Assembly (NCBI GenBank): GCA_958399925.1
Contig: CATXOC010000002.1
Location: 124,001 to 188,000, forward strand
Direction of reading: 5' to 3'
DNA length: 64,000 nt
Source: an uncultured Candidatus Saccharibacteria bacterium
GTDB lineage: Bacteria > Patescibacteriota > Saccharimonadia > Saccharimonadales > Saccharimonadaceae
Shown here: positions 33,121 to 41,800 of the stretch, in pieces
Numbering within the stretch: position 1 is the stretch's first letter
Layout of the letters: every line of letters starts with the position of its first letter
Notes under the pieces: generated by a model
Databases searched by the model: none
The model's input: the letters and a program-made list of their open reading frames with translations, nothing else
Told to the model about the DNA's origin: nothing
Made by a program: the position numbers and the translations under genes

Positions 33121-35205
33121 CTATTTGTTGCGCTCTTCGATAATCTTCTGTGCAACGTTGTTTGGCACTTCTTCGTACTTATCTAGCTCCATCGAACTGG
33201 CAGCACGACCCTGTGACATTGAGCGTAGGTCGGTAGTATAACCGAACAACTCACCTAGCGGCGCATAACCAACAATCTGTTTTGCACCACCCATCAAGTC
33301 ATCCATCTTCTCGACGCGACCACGGCGACTGTTTAAGTCACCAATCACATCACCCATGAATTCTTCAGGGGTAACAATGTTAAGCTTCATCACTGGTTCT
33401 AGTAGAACAGGCTTAGCCTGCTTCACACCCTCGCGAGTTGCCAAGGCACCAGCCATCTTGAAGGCCATTTCACTAGAGTCGACCTCGTGGTATGAACCAT
33501 CGTACAGAGTAGCCTTCACATCGACTACTGGGTAACCAGCAATCACACCGCCATCCAAGGTCTCTTGGATACCAGCCTTAACAGCTGGACGGTATTCCTG
33601 CGGCACAACACCACCCTTAATCTGATCAACGAACTCAAAGCCCTTACCTGGCTCGTTTGGCTCTAGCTTCAGCCATACATCACCATACTGGCCCTTACCA
33701 CCAGACTGCTTAATGTATTTGCCTTGAACTTCGGTAGTACCACGAATAGTTTCGCGATAAGCAACCTGAGGTTTACCGGTATTAGCCTCAACATTGAACT
33801 CACGGTGTAAGCGATCAACGATGATCTCTAGGTGTAGCTCACCCATACCCGAGATAATGGTCTGGCCAGTTTCCTCGTCTGTGTGAACACGGAAGGTTGG
33901 GTCTTCCTCTGCTAGACGGTGCAAACCAATATCCATCTTCTCTTGGTCAGCCTTCGACTTCGGCTCCACGGCGATAGATACCGGTGGTTCAACGAATTCG
34001 ATAGACTCTAGGTGAATTGGATGCGCTGGGTCACATAGGGTGTTACCAGTAGTGGTCTTCTTTAGACCAATCACACCTGCGATATCACCAGCCTTAATTT
34101 CCTTGATTTCTTCACGCTTATCAGCAAACATGCGAACTAGACGGCCAATGCGCTCTTTCTCGCCAGTGTTGCTATTTAGCACATACGAGCCAGCCTTTAG
34201 CACGCCACTGTAGACACGTACGTAGACCAATTTGCCAACGAATGGGTCGTTAGCAATCTTGAATGCCAAAGCAGACAACGGAGCCTCGGTGTTGGTTGCG
34301 CGCTCGATTTCGTCGCCACTCTTTGGATCGGTACCTTTAATATCAGGAGTGTCAACTGGTGACGGTAGATAGTCAACAACTAGGTCAAGCAGCTTCTCGA
34401 CGATAACACCACGACCATCACCGCCGGTAACTAGATAGAAGTCACCCTTAACAGTCAACTTACGTAGACACTTAACTAGCTCTTCCTGGGTAATAGAGTC
34501 TTCACCCTCAGCTAGATAGCGCTCAAACAATTCATCATCAGCCTCAACAGCCTTCTCAACTAGCTTGGTGCGATATTCCTTGGCCTTCTCAACCATATCA
34601 GCCGGGATTTCACCCTCGACTAGCTTGTGGTCATTGTACTCTTTGTAGGTGTAAGCCTTCATGTTGATTAGGTCAACTACACCATGAACGGTCTTCTCAA
34701 AGCCGATAGGTAGATGAATCGGTAGTGCATTCTTACTCAAGCGCTGATGCACTGAATCTAGCGACTTGTAGAAATCGCCACCAATCTGATTAATCTTATT
34801 GATAAAGATCAAGCGTGGTACGTTGTACTTGTTAGCCTGGCGCCAAACGGTCTCAGTCTGAGCCTCGACACCCATCTTGCCATCTAGCACACAAACAGCA
34901 CCATCAAGCACACGTAGAGAGCGCTCAACCTCAGCGGTAAAATCGATGTGCCCTGGTGTATCAATGATGTTGATGTGGCAACCTTCCCAGTAACAGGTAA
35001 CAGCGGCTGAGGCAATGGTAATACCGCGCTCACGCTCCTGATCCATGAAGTCAGTCACAGTTTCGCCGTCGTGCACAGCGCCGATCTTGTGTACCAAACC
35101 AGTACGATACAAGATACCTTCAGTGGTAGTAGTCTTGCCGGCGTCGATGTGGGCAATAATACCGATGTTGCGGAATTTGTCCAATGGAGTATTAATTTCT
35201 GCCAT
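33121..35205 (-). CDS. fusA: Translation elongation factor G
   Basis: 694 residues, full length. GTPase motifs AHIDAGKTTTTE, DTPGHIDF and NKINQ are present; the usual NKMD is slightly altered. Domains II-V include the domain IV loop (KGGVVPQEYRPAVKAG). It drives translocation and, with RRF, recycling. Last gene of S12-S7-EF-G; a hairpin lies in the 79-base gap before it. Confidence 0.98.
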   Translation of the reverse strand: MAEINTPLDKFRNIGIIAHIDAGKTTTTEGILYRTGLVHKIGAVHDGETVTDFMDQERERGITIASAAVTCYWEGCHINIIDTPGHIDFTAEVERSLRVLDGAVCVLDGKMGVEAQTETVWRQANKYNVPRLIFINKINQIGGDFYKSLDSVHQRLSKNALPIHLPIGFEKTVHGVVDLINMKAYTYKEYNDHKLVEGEIPADMVEKAKEYRTKLVEKAVEADDELFERYLAEGEDSITQEELVKCLRKLTVKGDFYLVTGGDGRGVIVEKLLDLVVDYLPSPVDTPDIKGTDPKSGDEIERATNTEAPLSALAFKIANDPFVGKLVYVRVYSGVLKAGSYVLNSNTGEKERIGRLVRMFADKREEIKEIKAGDIAGVIGLKKTTTGNTLCDPAHPIHLESIEFVEPPVSIAVEPKSKADQEKMDIGLHRLAEEDPTFRVHTDEETGQTIISGMGELHLEIIVDRLHREFNVEANTGKPQVAYRETIRGTTEVQGKYIKQSGGKGQYGDVWLKLEPNEPGKGFEFVDQIKGGVVPQEYRPAVKAGIQETLDGGVIAGYPVVDVKATLYDGSYHEVDSSEMAFKMAGALATREGVKQAKPVLLEPVMKLNIVTPEEFMGDVIGDLNSRRGRVEKMDDLMGGAKQIVGYAPLGELFGYTTDLRSMSQGRAASSMELDKYEEVPNNVAQKIIEERNK

Positions 35206-35246
35206 ATATCCTTCTTTATTAAACTATCTTTTCTAAAACCAACTCA

Positions 35247-35274
35247 GACGAACCGTCATTATAGACGATTCGTC
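35247..35274 (-). promoter_or_regulatory. Hairpin with TATAAT in its loop, between rpsG and fusA
   Basis: GACGAA/TTCGTC plus CGTC/GACG form a stem with one mismatch; the loop region on minus contains TATAAT. It may be an RNA-processing or attenuation element, or an internal fusA promoter, though no good -35 is visible at 17 bases. Confidence 0.4.
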
Positions 35275-35284
35275 ATGTCGGTAA

Positions 35285-35764
35285 CTAAACACGTGCAAAG
35301 TGTGCAAATGCGCGGTTAGCTTCAGCCATACGGTGAGTATCTTCCTTCTTCTTGAAGGCTGCACCAGTTTGGTTGACAGCGTCCACGATTTCAGCAGCTA
35401 GGCGCTGCTCATATGGCATACCCTTGCGAGCACGAGCAGCCTGAACTAGCCACATAAAGGCGTAATGCTCTTGGCGGCGACCCTTAATCGGGAATGGAAT
35501 CTGATAGTTAGCACCACCAACACGGCGACTCTTAACTTCATATTCAGGTGAAATGTTCTTCATTGCGGTCTCTAGAACCTCTAGTGGGTTCTCGCTCTTC
35601 ACCTTCTTAGCAGCAATCTCTAGAGCACTGTAAACCATACGCTCAGCAGCTAGTTTCTTACCGTCTAGCATTGACTTGTTAATTAAACGCTGCACCAACA
35701 CGCTATTGTACTTGCGATCAGGATTGATGCGACGTGCTAGAGACTTAGTTGTTTTACGCGGCAT
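35285..35764 (-). CDS. rpsG: 30S ribosomal protein S7
   Basis: 159 residues, near the normal 156. Basic N-terminus and conserved segments PLEVLETAMKNISPEYEVKSRRVGGANYQIP. It organises the 16S 3' major domain and in E. coli represses the str operon. Three bases separate it from rpsL. Confidence 0.98.
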   Translation of the reverse strand: MPRKTTKSLARRINPDRKYNSVLVQRLINKSMLDGKKLAAERMVYSALEIAAKKVKSENPLEVLETAMKNISPEYEVKSRRVGGANYQIPFPIKGRRQEHYAFMWLVQAARARKGMPYEQRLAAEIVDAVNQTGAAFKKKEDTHRMAEANRAFAHFARV

Positions 35765-35766
35765 GA

Positions 35767-36180
35767 TTATTTGTCTCCTTTCTTAGCACCGTACTTACTG
35801 CGACCACGTTTGCGGCCATCAACACCTTGTAGGTCTAGTGCACCACGCACGATGTGGTAACGCACACCCGGTAAATCTGGCACACGACCACCGCGTACTA
35901 GAACAACGGCGTGCTCCTGTAGGTTGTGCTTTTCACCACCGATATAAGCCCAGACTTCCTGTCCATTAGTTAGACGGACACGAGCAACCTTGCGCATTGC
36001 CGAGTTCGGCTTCTTTGGTGTCTTAGTGGTGACCTTTACGCACACACCGCGCTTTAAAGGACCATTCTGGTTATAAATACGAGTCTTTAGTGTATTCTGG
36101 ATCGTCAGTAGCGCAGGCGACTTACTCTTCTTAGCAGCGCGTTTGCGTGGCTTACGAACCAACTGATTGATTGTAGGCAT
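35767..36180 (-). CDS. rpsL: 30S ribosomal protein S12
   Basis: 137 residues, slightly long. Conserved decoding-centre loops KTPKKPNSAMRKVARV (with the Lys linked to streptomycin resistance) and GGRVPDLPGVRYH are unchanged. First gene of the str operon, downstream of a TTGAAT-N17-TAATCT promoter and a leader with a small GTTTCT/AGAAAC hairpin. Confidence 0.98.
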   Translation of the reverse strand: MPTINQLVRKPRKRAAKKSKSPALLTIQNTLKTRIYNQNGPLKRGVCVKVTTKTPKKPNSAMRKVARVRLTNGQEVWAYIGGEKHNLQEHAVVLVRGGRVPDLPGVRYHIVRGALDLQGVDGRKRGRSKYGAKKGDK

Positions 36181-36261
36181 TGAACTCCCTCTAATCTTAA
36201 ACCAATATTAACAGCGTTTCTCCATCCCAGCACGAATAAGAAACCTTGAAACTCAATTTAT

Positions 36262-36290
36262 AGATTAGCACTTTTTAGCGCAGAATTCAA
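36262..36290 (-). promoter_or_regulatory. Promoter of the str operon
   Basis: TTGAAT (36290-36285), a 17-base spacer, then TAATCT (36267-36262) with a TG extended -10. It lies in the gap after the preceding minus-strand gene. Confidence 0.65.
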
Positions 36291-36306
36291 GATGCCAGAT
36301 GCGACA

Positions 36307-37128
36307 TCACAACAATCCACACGGCGATATATTTGTATGGAAATCGATCCAAAACTCAACCTCGGCTTCACGTCGCGTAATATCATCCGACGACATGCCC
36401 GTACACGGTTTGCTCAGTACAGGATCGCCAATGACCTTATCTAGGTCATTAGTCAATAACCGCATAGTTGGTAAATCGGCATCGTCAATAAAGACTTTAT
36501 TATTAGCCATATCACGCAACACATCAATTAGTCCTAACAGCATAAACCATGGTGACTCGCCTTCGTAGTCCGTTAAATCAGTTGACAGACCGGCTTCATC
36601 TCTAATGAACCATAATATGGCGTATTCTTTGAATAAATCCTTATATTCGTCCTTATTCAATATAAGACTCAGACTTTCAGCAGCATCTTGGCGCACATCA
36701 ATGCTTTGACGGCTATTGTCACGCATAATAGTGCTTTTGTTGTAGAATCTGTCTATAATATGACGGCGAATAAATTCTTTCAACTGAGAATTCGTCTTGA
36801 GCTCATTGTAGGGTGCACCATTGACTAGATCTGCTAGGTTATTCAGTGCTTCATGTAGTTCTGATATGCCACTAAAATTTCGATCAGTCGTTTTAGCGTT
36901 GGCGATTTTATAGACAATTGATTTACACTGGTTTATAGCAGAGTATTTATCGATCAGCTCAACAATCAACGGCGCTGAAAATAGCTCGAGTGCTCGCTCT
37001 CCCGCCAAGTGCAATTCGCCCAATCGACCATCATCCAAATCGATGCTCATACATGGGCACAAGATTTGCGCTAAATTACCTTGTAATTTAAGGATAGTAC
37101 CGCGATCCGAGTTATTCATTCCTATCAT
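36307..37128 (-). CDS. Unknown 273-residue soluble protein
   Basis: Mixed alpha-helical protein with no TM, signal or recognised motif. CPC appears near the N-terminus and C near the C-terminus. It starts 3 bases after the stop of the 102-residue gene, so they form an operon driven by a leaderless promoter. The start may be the ATG at 37128 or three codons later, which has AGGA before it. Confidence 0.65.
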   Translation of the reverse strand: MIGMNNSDRGTILKLQGNLAQILCPCMSIDLDDGRLGELHLAGERALELFSAPLIVELIDKYSAINQCKSIVYKIANAKTTDRNFSGISELHEALNNLADLVNGAPYNELKTNSQLKEFIRRHIIDRFYNKSTIMRDNSRQSIDVRQDAAESLSLILNKDEYKDLFKEYAILWFIRDEAGLSTDLTDYEGESPWFMLLGLIDVLRDMANNKVFIDDADLPTMRLLTNDLDKVIGDPVLSKPCTGMSSDDITRREAEVEFWIDFHTNISPCGLL

Positions 37129-37131
37129 TGC

Positions 37132-37440
37132 TTATCTCTTGAAATCATCTAAAAACGGGTCCAAACCAAACAATTCAATCTGGTGCAATACATTACCAAA
37201 GCTATCTCTAGTTATATCGTGCTTGTCTGCAGCATCAGAGGATAACTCATATTCACGACTGTCGCAAACAGCATTGATTTCCATCCAGTCAATTGGCTTA
37301 TCGCCCAATATAACGCCAAGGTTAAAGGACATGTCTGCAAGATACGCCAATACCTTCTGATCATCATTATATTCAATAGCGCCTTCAATAAATGTCTTTG
37401 CCAGCTGAGCTAAATTTTCAGCCTTATACTTCTCGTCCAT
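37132..37440 (-). CDS. Unknown 102-residue acidic protein
   Basis: Acidic, mostly helical, no TM. First gene of a two-gene unit. A TATAAT ends 6 bases before the ATG. Broadly similar in size and character to the small genes near the M16 cassettes, but no clear homology seen. Confidence 0.65.
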   Translation of the reverse strand: MDEKYKAENLAQLAKTFIEGAIEYNDDQKVLAYLADMSFNLGVILGDKPIDWMEINAVCDSREYELSSDAADKHDITRDSFGNVLHQIELFGLDPFLDDFKR

Positions 37441-37446
37441 ACATTC

Positions 37447-37452
37447 ATTATA
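37447..37452 (-). promoter_or_regulatory. -10 box of the 102/273-residue gene pair
   Basis: TATAAT on minus, 6 bases before ATG 37440. The rest of the gap up to 37560 shows only a 22-codon ORF. Confidence 0.55.
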
Positions 37453-37560
37453 TAATCATCCAGCCAGCCGCAGCGTCTAGGCGAACTGATAACTCTGTCT
37501 ACCTCATCACTATCGCCATCCTTATCCAGTAAAAAGTTCATTATCTATATATTACCACAA

Positions 37561-37593
37561 AGAAAAGCCGAGTACTTATATAGCACTCGGCTT
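37561..37593 (-). terminator. Terminator of the coiled-coil gene
   Basis: AAGCCGAGT (37565-37573) pairs with ACTCGGCTT (37585-37593); a U-run follows on minus. It lies ~60 bases after the stop. Confidence 0.82.
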
Positions 37594-37654
37594 ACTGGAA
37601 GGCACATGTGCGGTCAGCACCGCGTCCAACATCGCTCTTACGAGCAACTTGACG

Positions 37655-38617
37655 CTAGCTAGCGTTGGTGAAGTTCTGAGCGCCGTGAGCTTCACCGGGC
37701 TGACGGTCATAAATAACTCTACCAGACGAGTTAACGCAACAATGACCATGTCCCGGACCATCAGGCGCACCATATCCACCAAAGTAGATGTTAATCGTTC
37801 CATTGGTATCTCGTTTGACTAGAACGTCATCCAGATACTGCGAAGGCACATCCGCCTTGCGGGCAATCTCACGATCGCTTTCGCGTCGTTGATCGCGCCT
37901 TGATTGAACCTCGTTGCGGCGATGAATATACGCCTCGTGCTTTTTATCAAACTCCGACTTAAGTACATAGTACTTGTCGCGTAGATTCTGACGCTCAGTC
38001 TTAATAGCATTGTACTTATCATGCAGCGATCGCCACTCTGACTTTGCAGCGAGAAATTCCGAACGCAGACTTTCGTGCTTCGACCAACAGCTATCAGTTT
38101 TCGCCTTTGCACCGTGTAATTGCTCTACAGCCTCATTCTGATTACTGGCAACCTCACGACGGCGCTCCACCAAATTCTGGAATTCTTTATTGTACTGATG
38201 GCATTCATCCATCAGACGATAAGCTTTATCGGAACACTCCTTAGCGAGTTCACCGTTATGTTTTTTATAGGCACGCTTAGATCTCTTAAACGCATCACTA
38301 GCCATAGAGTAACGCTCGTCTGCTTTTTCTCGAGCAGCGCCAATCTTCTGAGTCAAGTTCTTATACTCGTCATCACGACTATGATCCATAGATTCCCAAA
38401 CACGCCTCTGATACGAACGTGCAGACTGCAAATCCTGCCACGCCGACTTCATATCGTCGTGCAAATCATTCATGCGTTCAAAGGCCTCATTCATCTGGTA
38501 GCGCAAGCTGTTCTTACGCTCATTTACAGTATTCATCAGCCCTCGCGTGGCTTTCATCTGCTCGAACGCCGCATCCATATCCGCCTTCAGCGTATCCAGC
38601 TCGGTATCACGAGCCAT
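37655..38617 (-). CDS. Long coiled-coil protein with Gly/His-rich C-terminal domain
   Basis: 320 residues. Residues ~1-240 are an almost continuous charged coiled coil (high Lys, Glu, Arg, Gln). The last ~60 form a compact domain with NGTINIYFGGYGAPDGPGHG, HCCVNSSG and a Gly/His/Pro-rich end. No signal peptide or TM. ATG 38617 with GGAAGG upstream is preferred over the GTG three codons earlier. The function is unknown; the C-terminal domain looks structured and may bind metal through His/Cys. Confidence 0.72.
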   Translation of the reverse strand: MARDTELDTLKADMDAAFEQMKATRGLMNTVNERKNSLRYQMNEAFERMNDLHDDMKSAWQDLQSARSYQRRVWESMDHSRDDEYKNLTQKIGAAREKADERYSMASDAFKRSKRAYKKHNGELAKECSDKAYRLMDECHQYNKEFQNLVERRREVASNQNEAVEQLHGAKAKTDSCWSKHESLRSEFLAAKSEWRSLHDKYNAIKTERQNLRDKYYVLKSEFDKKHEAYIHRRNEVQSRRDQRRESDREIARKADVPSQYLDDVLVKRDTNGTINIYFGGYGAPDGPGHGHCCVNSSGRVIYDRQPGEAHGAQNFTNAS

Positions 38618-38646
38618 GATAATCACCTTCCTAAGTTGAAATGTAC

Positions 38647-38674
38647 AATATAGCTATTTTAAAATAGCTATATT
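38647..38674. repeat. 28-bp perfect palindrome in promoter of coiled-coil gene
   Basis: AATATAGCTATTTT followed directly by its exact reverse complement. It sits ~30 bases before the coiled-coil gene, next to a TAATAT-like -10, and ~155 bases from the divergent helicase-methyltransferase gene. It could bind a dimeric regulator or fold as a cruciform/hairpin at the mRNA 5' end. Confidence 0.7.
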
Positions 38675-38778
38675 TATATTATCACAAATAACCCATCACC
38701 TTACCGCCTTTGTTTCTATGGTGAATCCATTAATGGCCCATGGACTAGCTCAACAGAATAAAGACTGACACACTGTAG

Positions 38779-38784
38779 TATAAT
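38779..38784 (+). promoter_or_regulatory. -10 box of the helicase-methyltransferase operon
   Basis: TATAAT, 44 bases before ATG 38829, with AGGAGG ribosome site between. No good -35 box at 17 bases. Confidence 0.45.
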
Positions 38785-38828
38785 AGATAAAAGATATAGG
38801 AAGAGGACATAGGAGGAGAGGTAATTAC

Positions 38829-41800
38829 ATGGATAACAATCCAAGAAATGGGGCAGACGACTTGAGCAATAGTAGCCACAAGGAGACCGATAGCAAATAC
38901 CAGATTAAGACCACAAAAATTGTCTATCCGCAGGTTTACTCGTATACTCTACCGGATTTACCACAATACAATGGCGCACAGAAAATTGGCTACACCGAGC
39001 GTCAAAACGTCGACGACCGTATCCGCGAGCAGGTTCATACCCCTGCTGTCGATCTGCGCTATATCAAACAGTGGTATGCACCCGCCTTCTACCTAGATAC
39101 CAATAACCAGCCTACTAGCAAGTCTTTCATTGACAAAGACTTTCATCGCTATCTACGCGCCGAACATATCAACCAGCGCAAAGACCTACCCGGCGAAGAG
39201 TGGTTTGACTTCACGAACGACCCTGCCCAGTCAAAAATCTTATTTGATAATTTCCGCCGCACTTACAACACGATTGCTCAGGGCGAGAAAATTCCATATA
39301 AGCTCCGTCCAGAACAAGAGGCTGCGGTTACCAAAGCCTTAACATACTTCCGCAGTCACAGTGACAATAACGATACCGACGAACAGCCTGCCTTCCTGTG
39401 GAACGCCAAGCCACGTTTCGGCAAAACACTCGCCGCCTATGATTTAGCCAAACGACTGAACGCCAAGAGCGTGCTAATCGTTACCAACCGCCCTGCCATT
39501 GCCAATAGCTGGTATGACGATTACGCCAAATTTGTTGAAGGCTACGAATTCGTGTCTGCCACTAGCAGCCTGAGCGATCGACCAACCCTCACGCGCGAGC
39601 AATTCATTTTACGCAACGCCGACCACGACAACAACCTACGCCAAATCACCTTCTTGTCACTGCAAGACTTAAAGGGTAGCCACTACTTCGGCGGAAAAAT
39701 CGACAAACTTAAGTGGGTAGCAGACTTACATTGGGATTTACTAATCATTGACGAAGCACACGAAGGCGTCGACACTAATCGCACCGATGTAGCGCTTGAT
39801 ATTGTTAAGCGCAAGTACACCCTATATCTATCAGGTACGCCATTCAAGATGCTCGCTAGCGAGAAATTCAGCGACGACGCCATCTATAACTGGACATACC
39901 TTGACGAGCAACAAGCCAAGCAAGCCGAACTAGTCGCCCTACCTAACGGCGACGACATTGACGCTAGCCACACCAACCTGCCCGACATGCGCCTATTTAC
40001 CTACCGCATTAGCGAGATGACTACCAACGAGATTAACGAGGGCGTCGACCTAGACGGTGAAGATTGCGATTATGCGTTCGATCTCAATGAGTTCTTTGCC
40101 ACCAAAAACGGAAAATTCATACACGCAGACGACGTGCGCGCCTTCCTGCATAATCTATCAACAAATACAAAATACCCATTCTCTACACCAGAGCTCAGAA
40201 ACGAGCTAAAGCACACCTTCTGGTACGTGGGTAACCGTGTCGATAGCTGCAAGGCACTAGCTAAATTGCTTAAAGAAGATCCTGTATTTAAGGATTATGA
40301 AGTCATTATTGCCGCAGGCGATGGCAAATCGTTCGAAGAGGAGGCAGATAACTATAACGCCAACGAAAAATCATTCGACCGCGTCAATCACGCCATCAGC
40401 GAGCACGACAAGACCATTACACTATCTTGCGGCCAGCTAACCACCGGCGTCACTGTCAAACAATGGTCTGCTGTCTTAATGCTAACAGATATCAAATCAC
40501 CCGCCTTATACATGCAGGCAGCTTTCCGTGCGCAGAATCCATACGAACATATAGAGACCGTCAATGGCAAATCAGTTATAGTGCGCAAGAAATCAGCCTA
40601 TCTGTTCGACTTCGCGCCAACGCGTGTGCTAGAAATCTACGGCGAGTTTGCAAACGGGCTACAGCCTGCTGCTGTTGAGGGTAGAATTACCGAAGCCGAG
40701 CGCAAAGACAACATTAAACGCCTGCTAAACTTCTTCCCAGTCATTTCCGAAGACACCAACGGCCGAATGATCGAGCTCGACGCCGAGAAGGTTCTAACTT
40801 TCCCGAATGCTCTAGCCGCCAAGGATATTGTAAATGCGCGCTTTATGACCAATCTATTATTCAACGATACTATCAAGAACGTATTTAACATACCTAAAGA
40901 GGCTGAGGCAATTCTGAGGAAGACAGATATCGTACAAGGCAAGCATATTACGCACAATGACAAGCCTCTAGACCTCGACGAAGCCCGCACACTACACGAC
41001 AATCGCGAGAAGACGATCAATGAAAACAAACATGCCATCCTAGGTGACAAGATTTACGAGACGGCATATATGAACAATATTGATCGTATCGTCGACAACA
41101 CCGATCACATCACCGATAAGGACGCCTTAGCCGAAAGTCTGAGTACGGATATAGCAGAACTGTCCGAGAAACCAATCGCCAGAGCCAAGGAAGTCCTAAA
41201 TCTTACTAAGGCCGAGGTCGATAGCAACCGGCAAAAAGTCCTAGAAGTTCAGCGCAACGCTATTAGTGAATACGTAAATAGCGACCTCAGCAATGATGTT
41301 GAGCGCGCAGCCAAGAAGGAAGAGCTAAAGGAGGCACTAAAGAACTCTATCGAGCAGACCGCCGTAGAAGAGCCCGTCACTATGAAAGCCGACCATGATA
41401 TCGAGAATGAACGTAAGAGCAAAGAGGACGAGATCAAGGATCACTTACGCGCCTTTACCCGTACAATCCCGATGTGTATCATGGCGAATAATACAGGTAG
41501 CGAAATAACCATCGACAACTTTGACACCGTCATTTCAGACGCCGACTTTGAGGATCTGACCAACATCACCAAGGAAGAGTTTCACATGTTGCGCGACGGT
41601 TTTGATTACACCGATGATAATGGCGCACGCAAGCACTTCGAAGGCGTCTTCAACAGATACCGCTTTAACGCCGCTATTGCCGAATTTGTTAGCGAGAAGA
41701 ATAAGCTAGGTAAATATTGGTTAGGTGAACAGCGCGATATTTTTGAACTAGTGCCGAACCAGAAGAACAATCAAATCTTTACGCCACGTAAGGTAGTCAC

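Noticed and set aside
37477..37542. Small ORF upstream of the 102-residue gene with a -10-like box
   Set aside because: The frame closes after 22 codons and has no ribosome site or similarity. The terminator and promoter explain this gap better.
38120..38653. 177-codon plus-strand ORF opposite the coiled-coil gene
   Set aside because: Its hydrophobic appearance results from reading a charged coiled-coil gene on the wrong strand. No ribosome site, and it runs into the palindrome.
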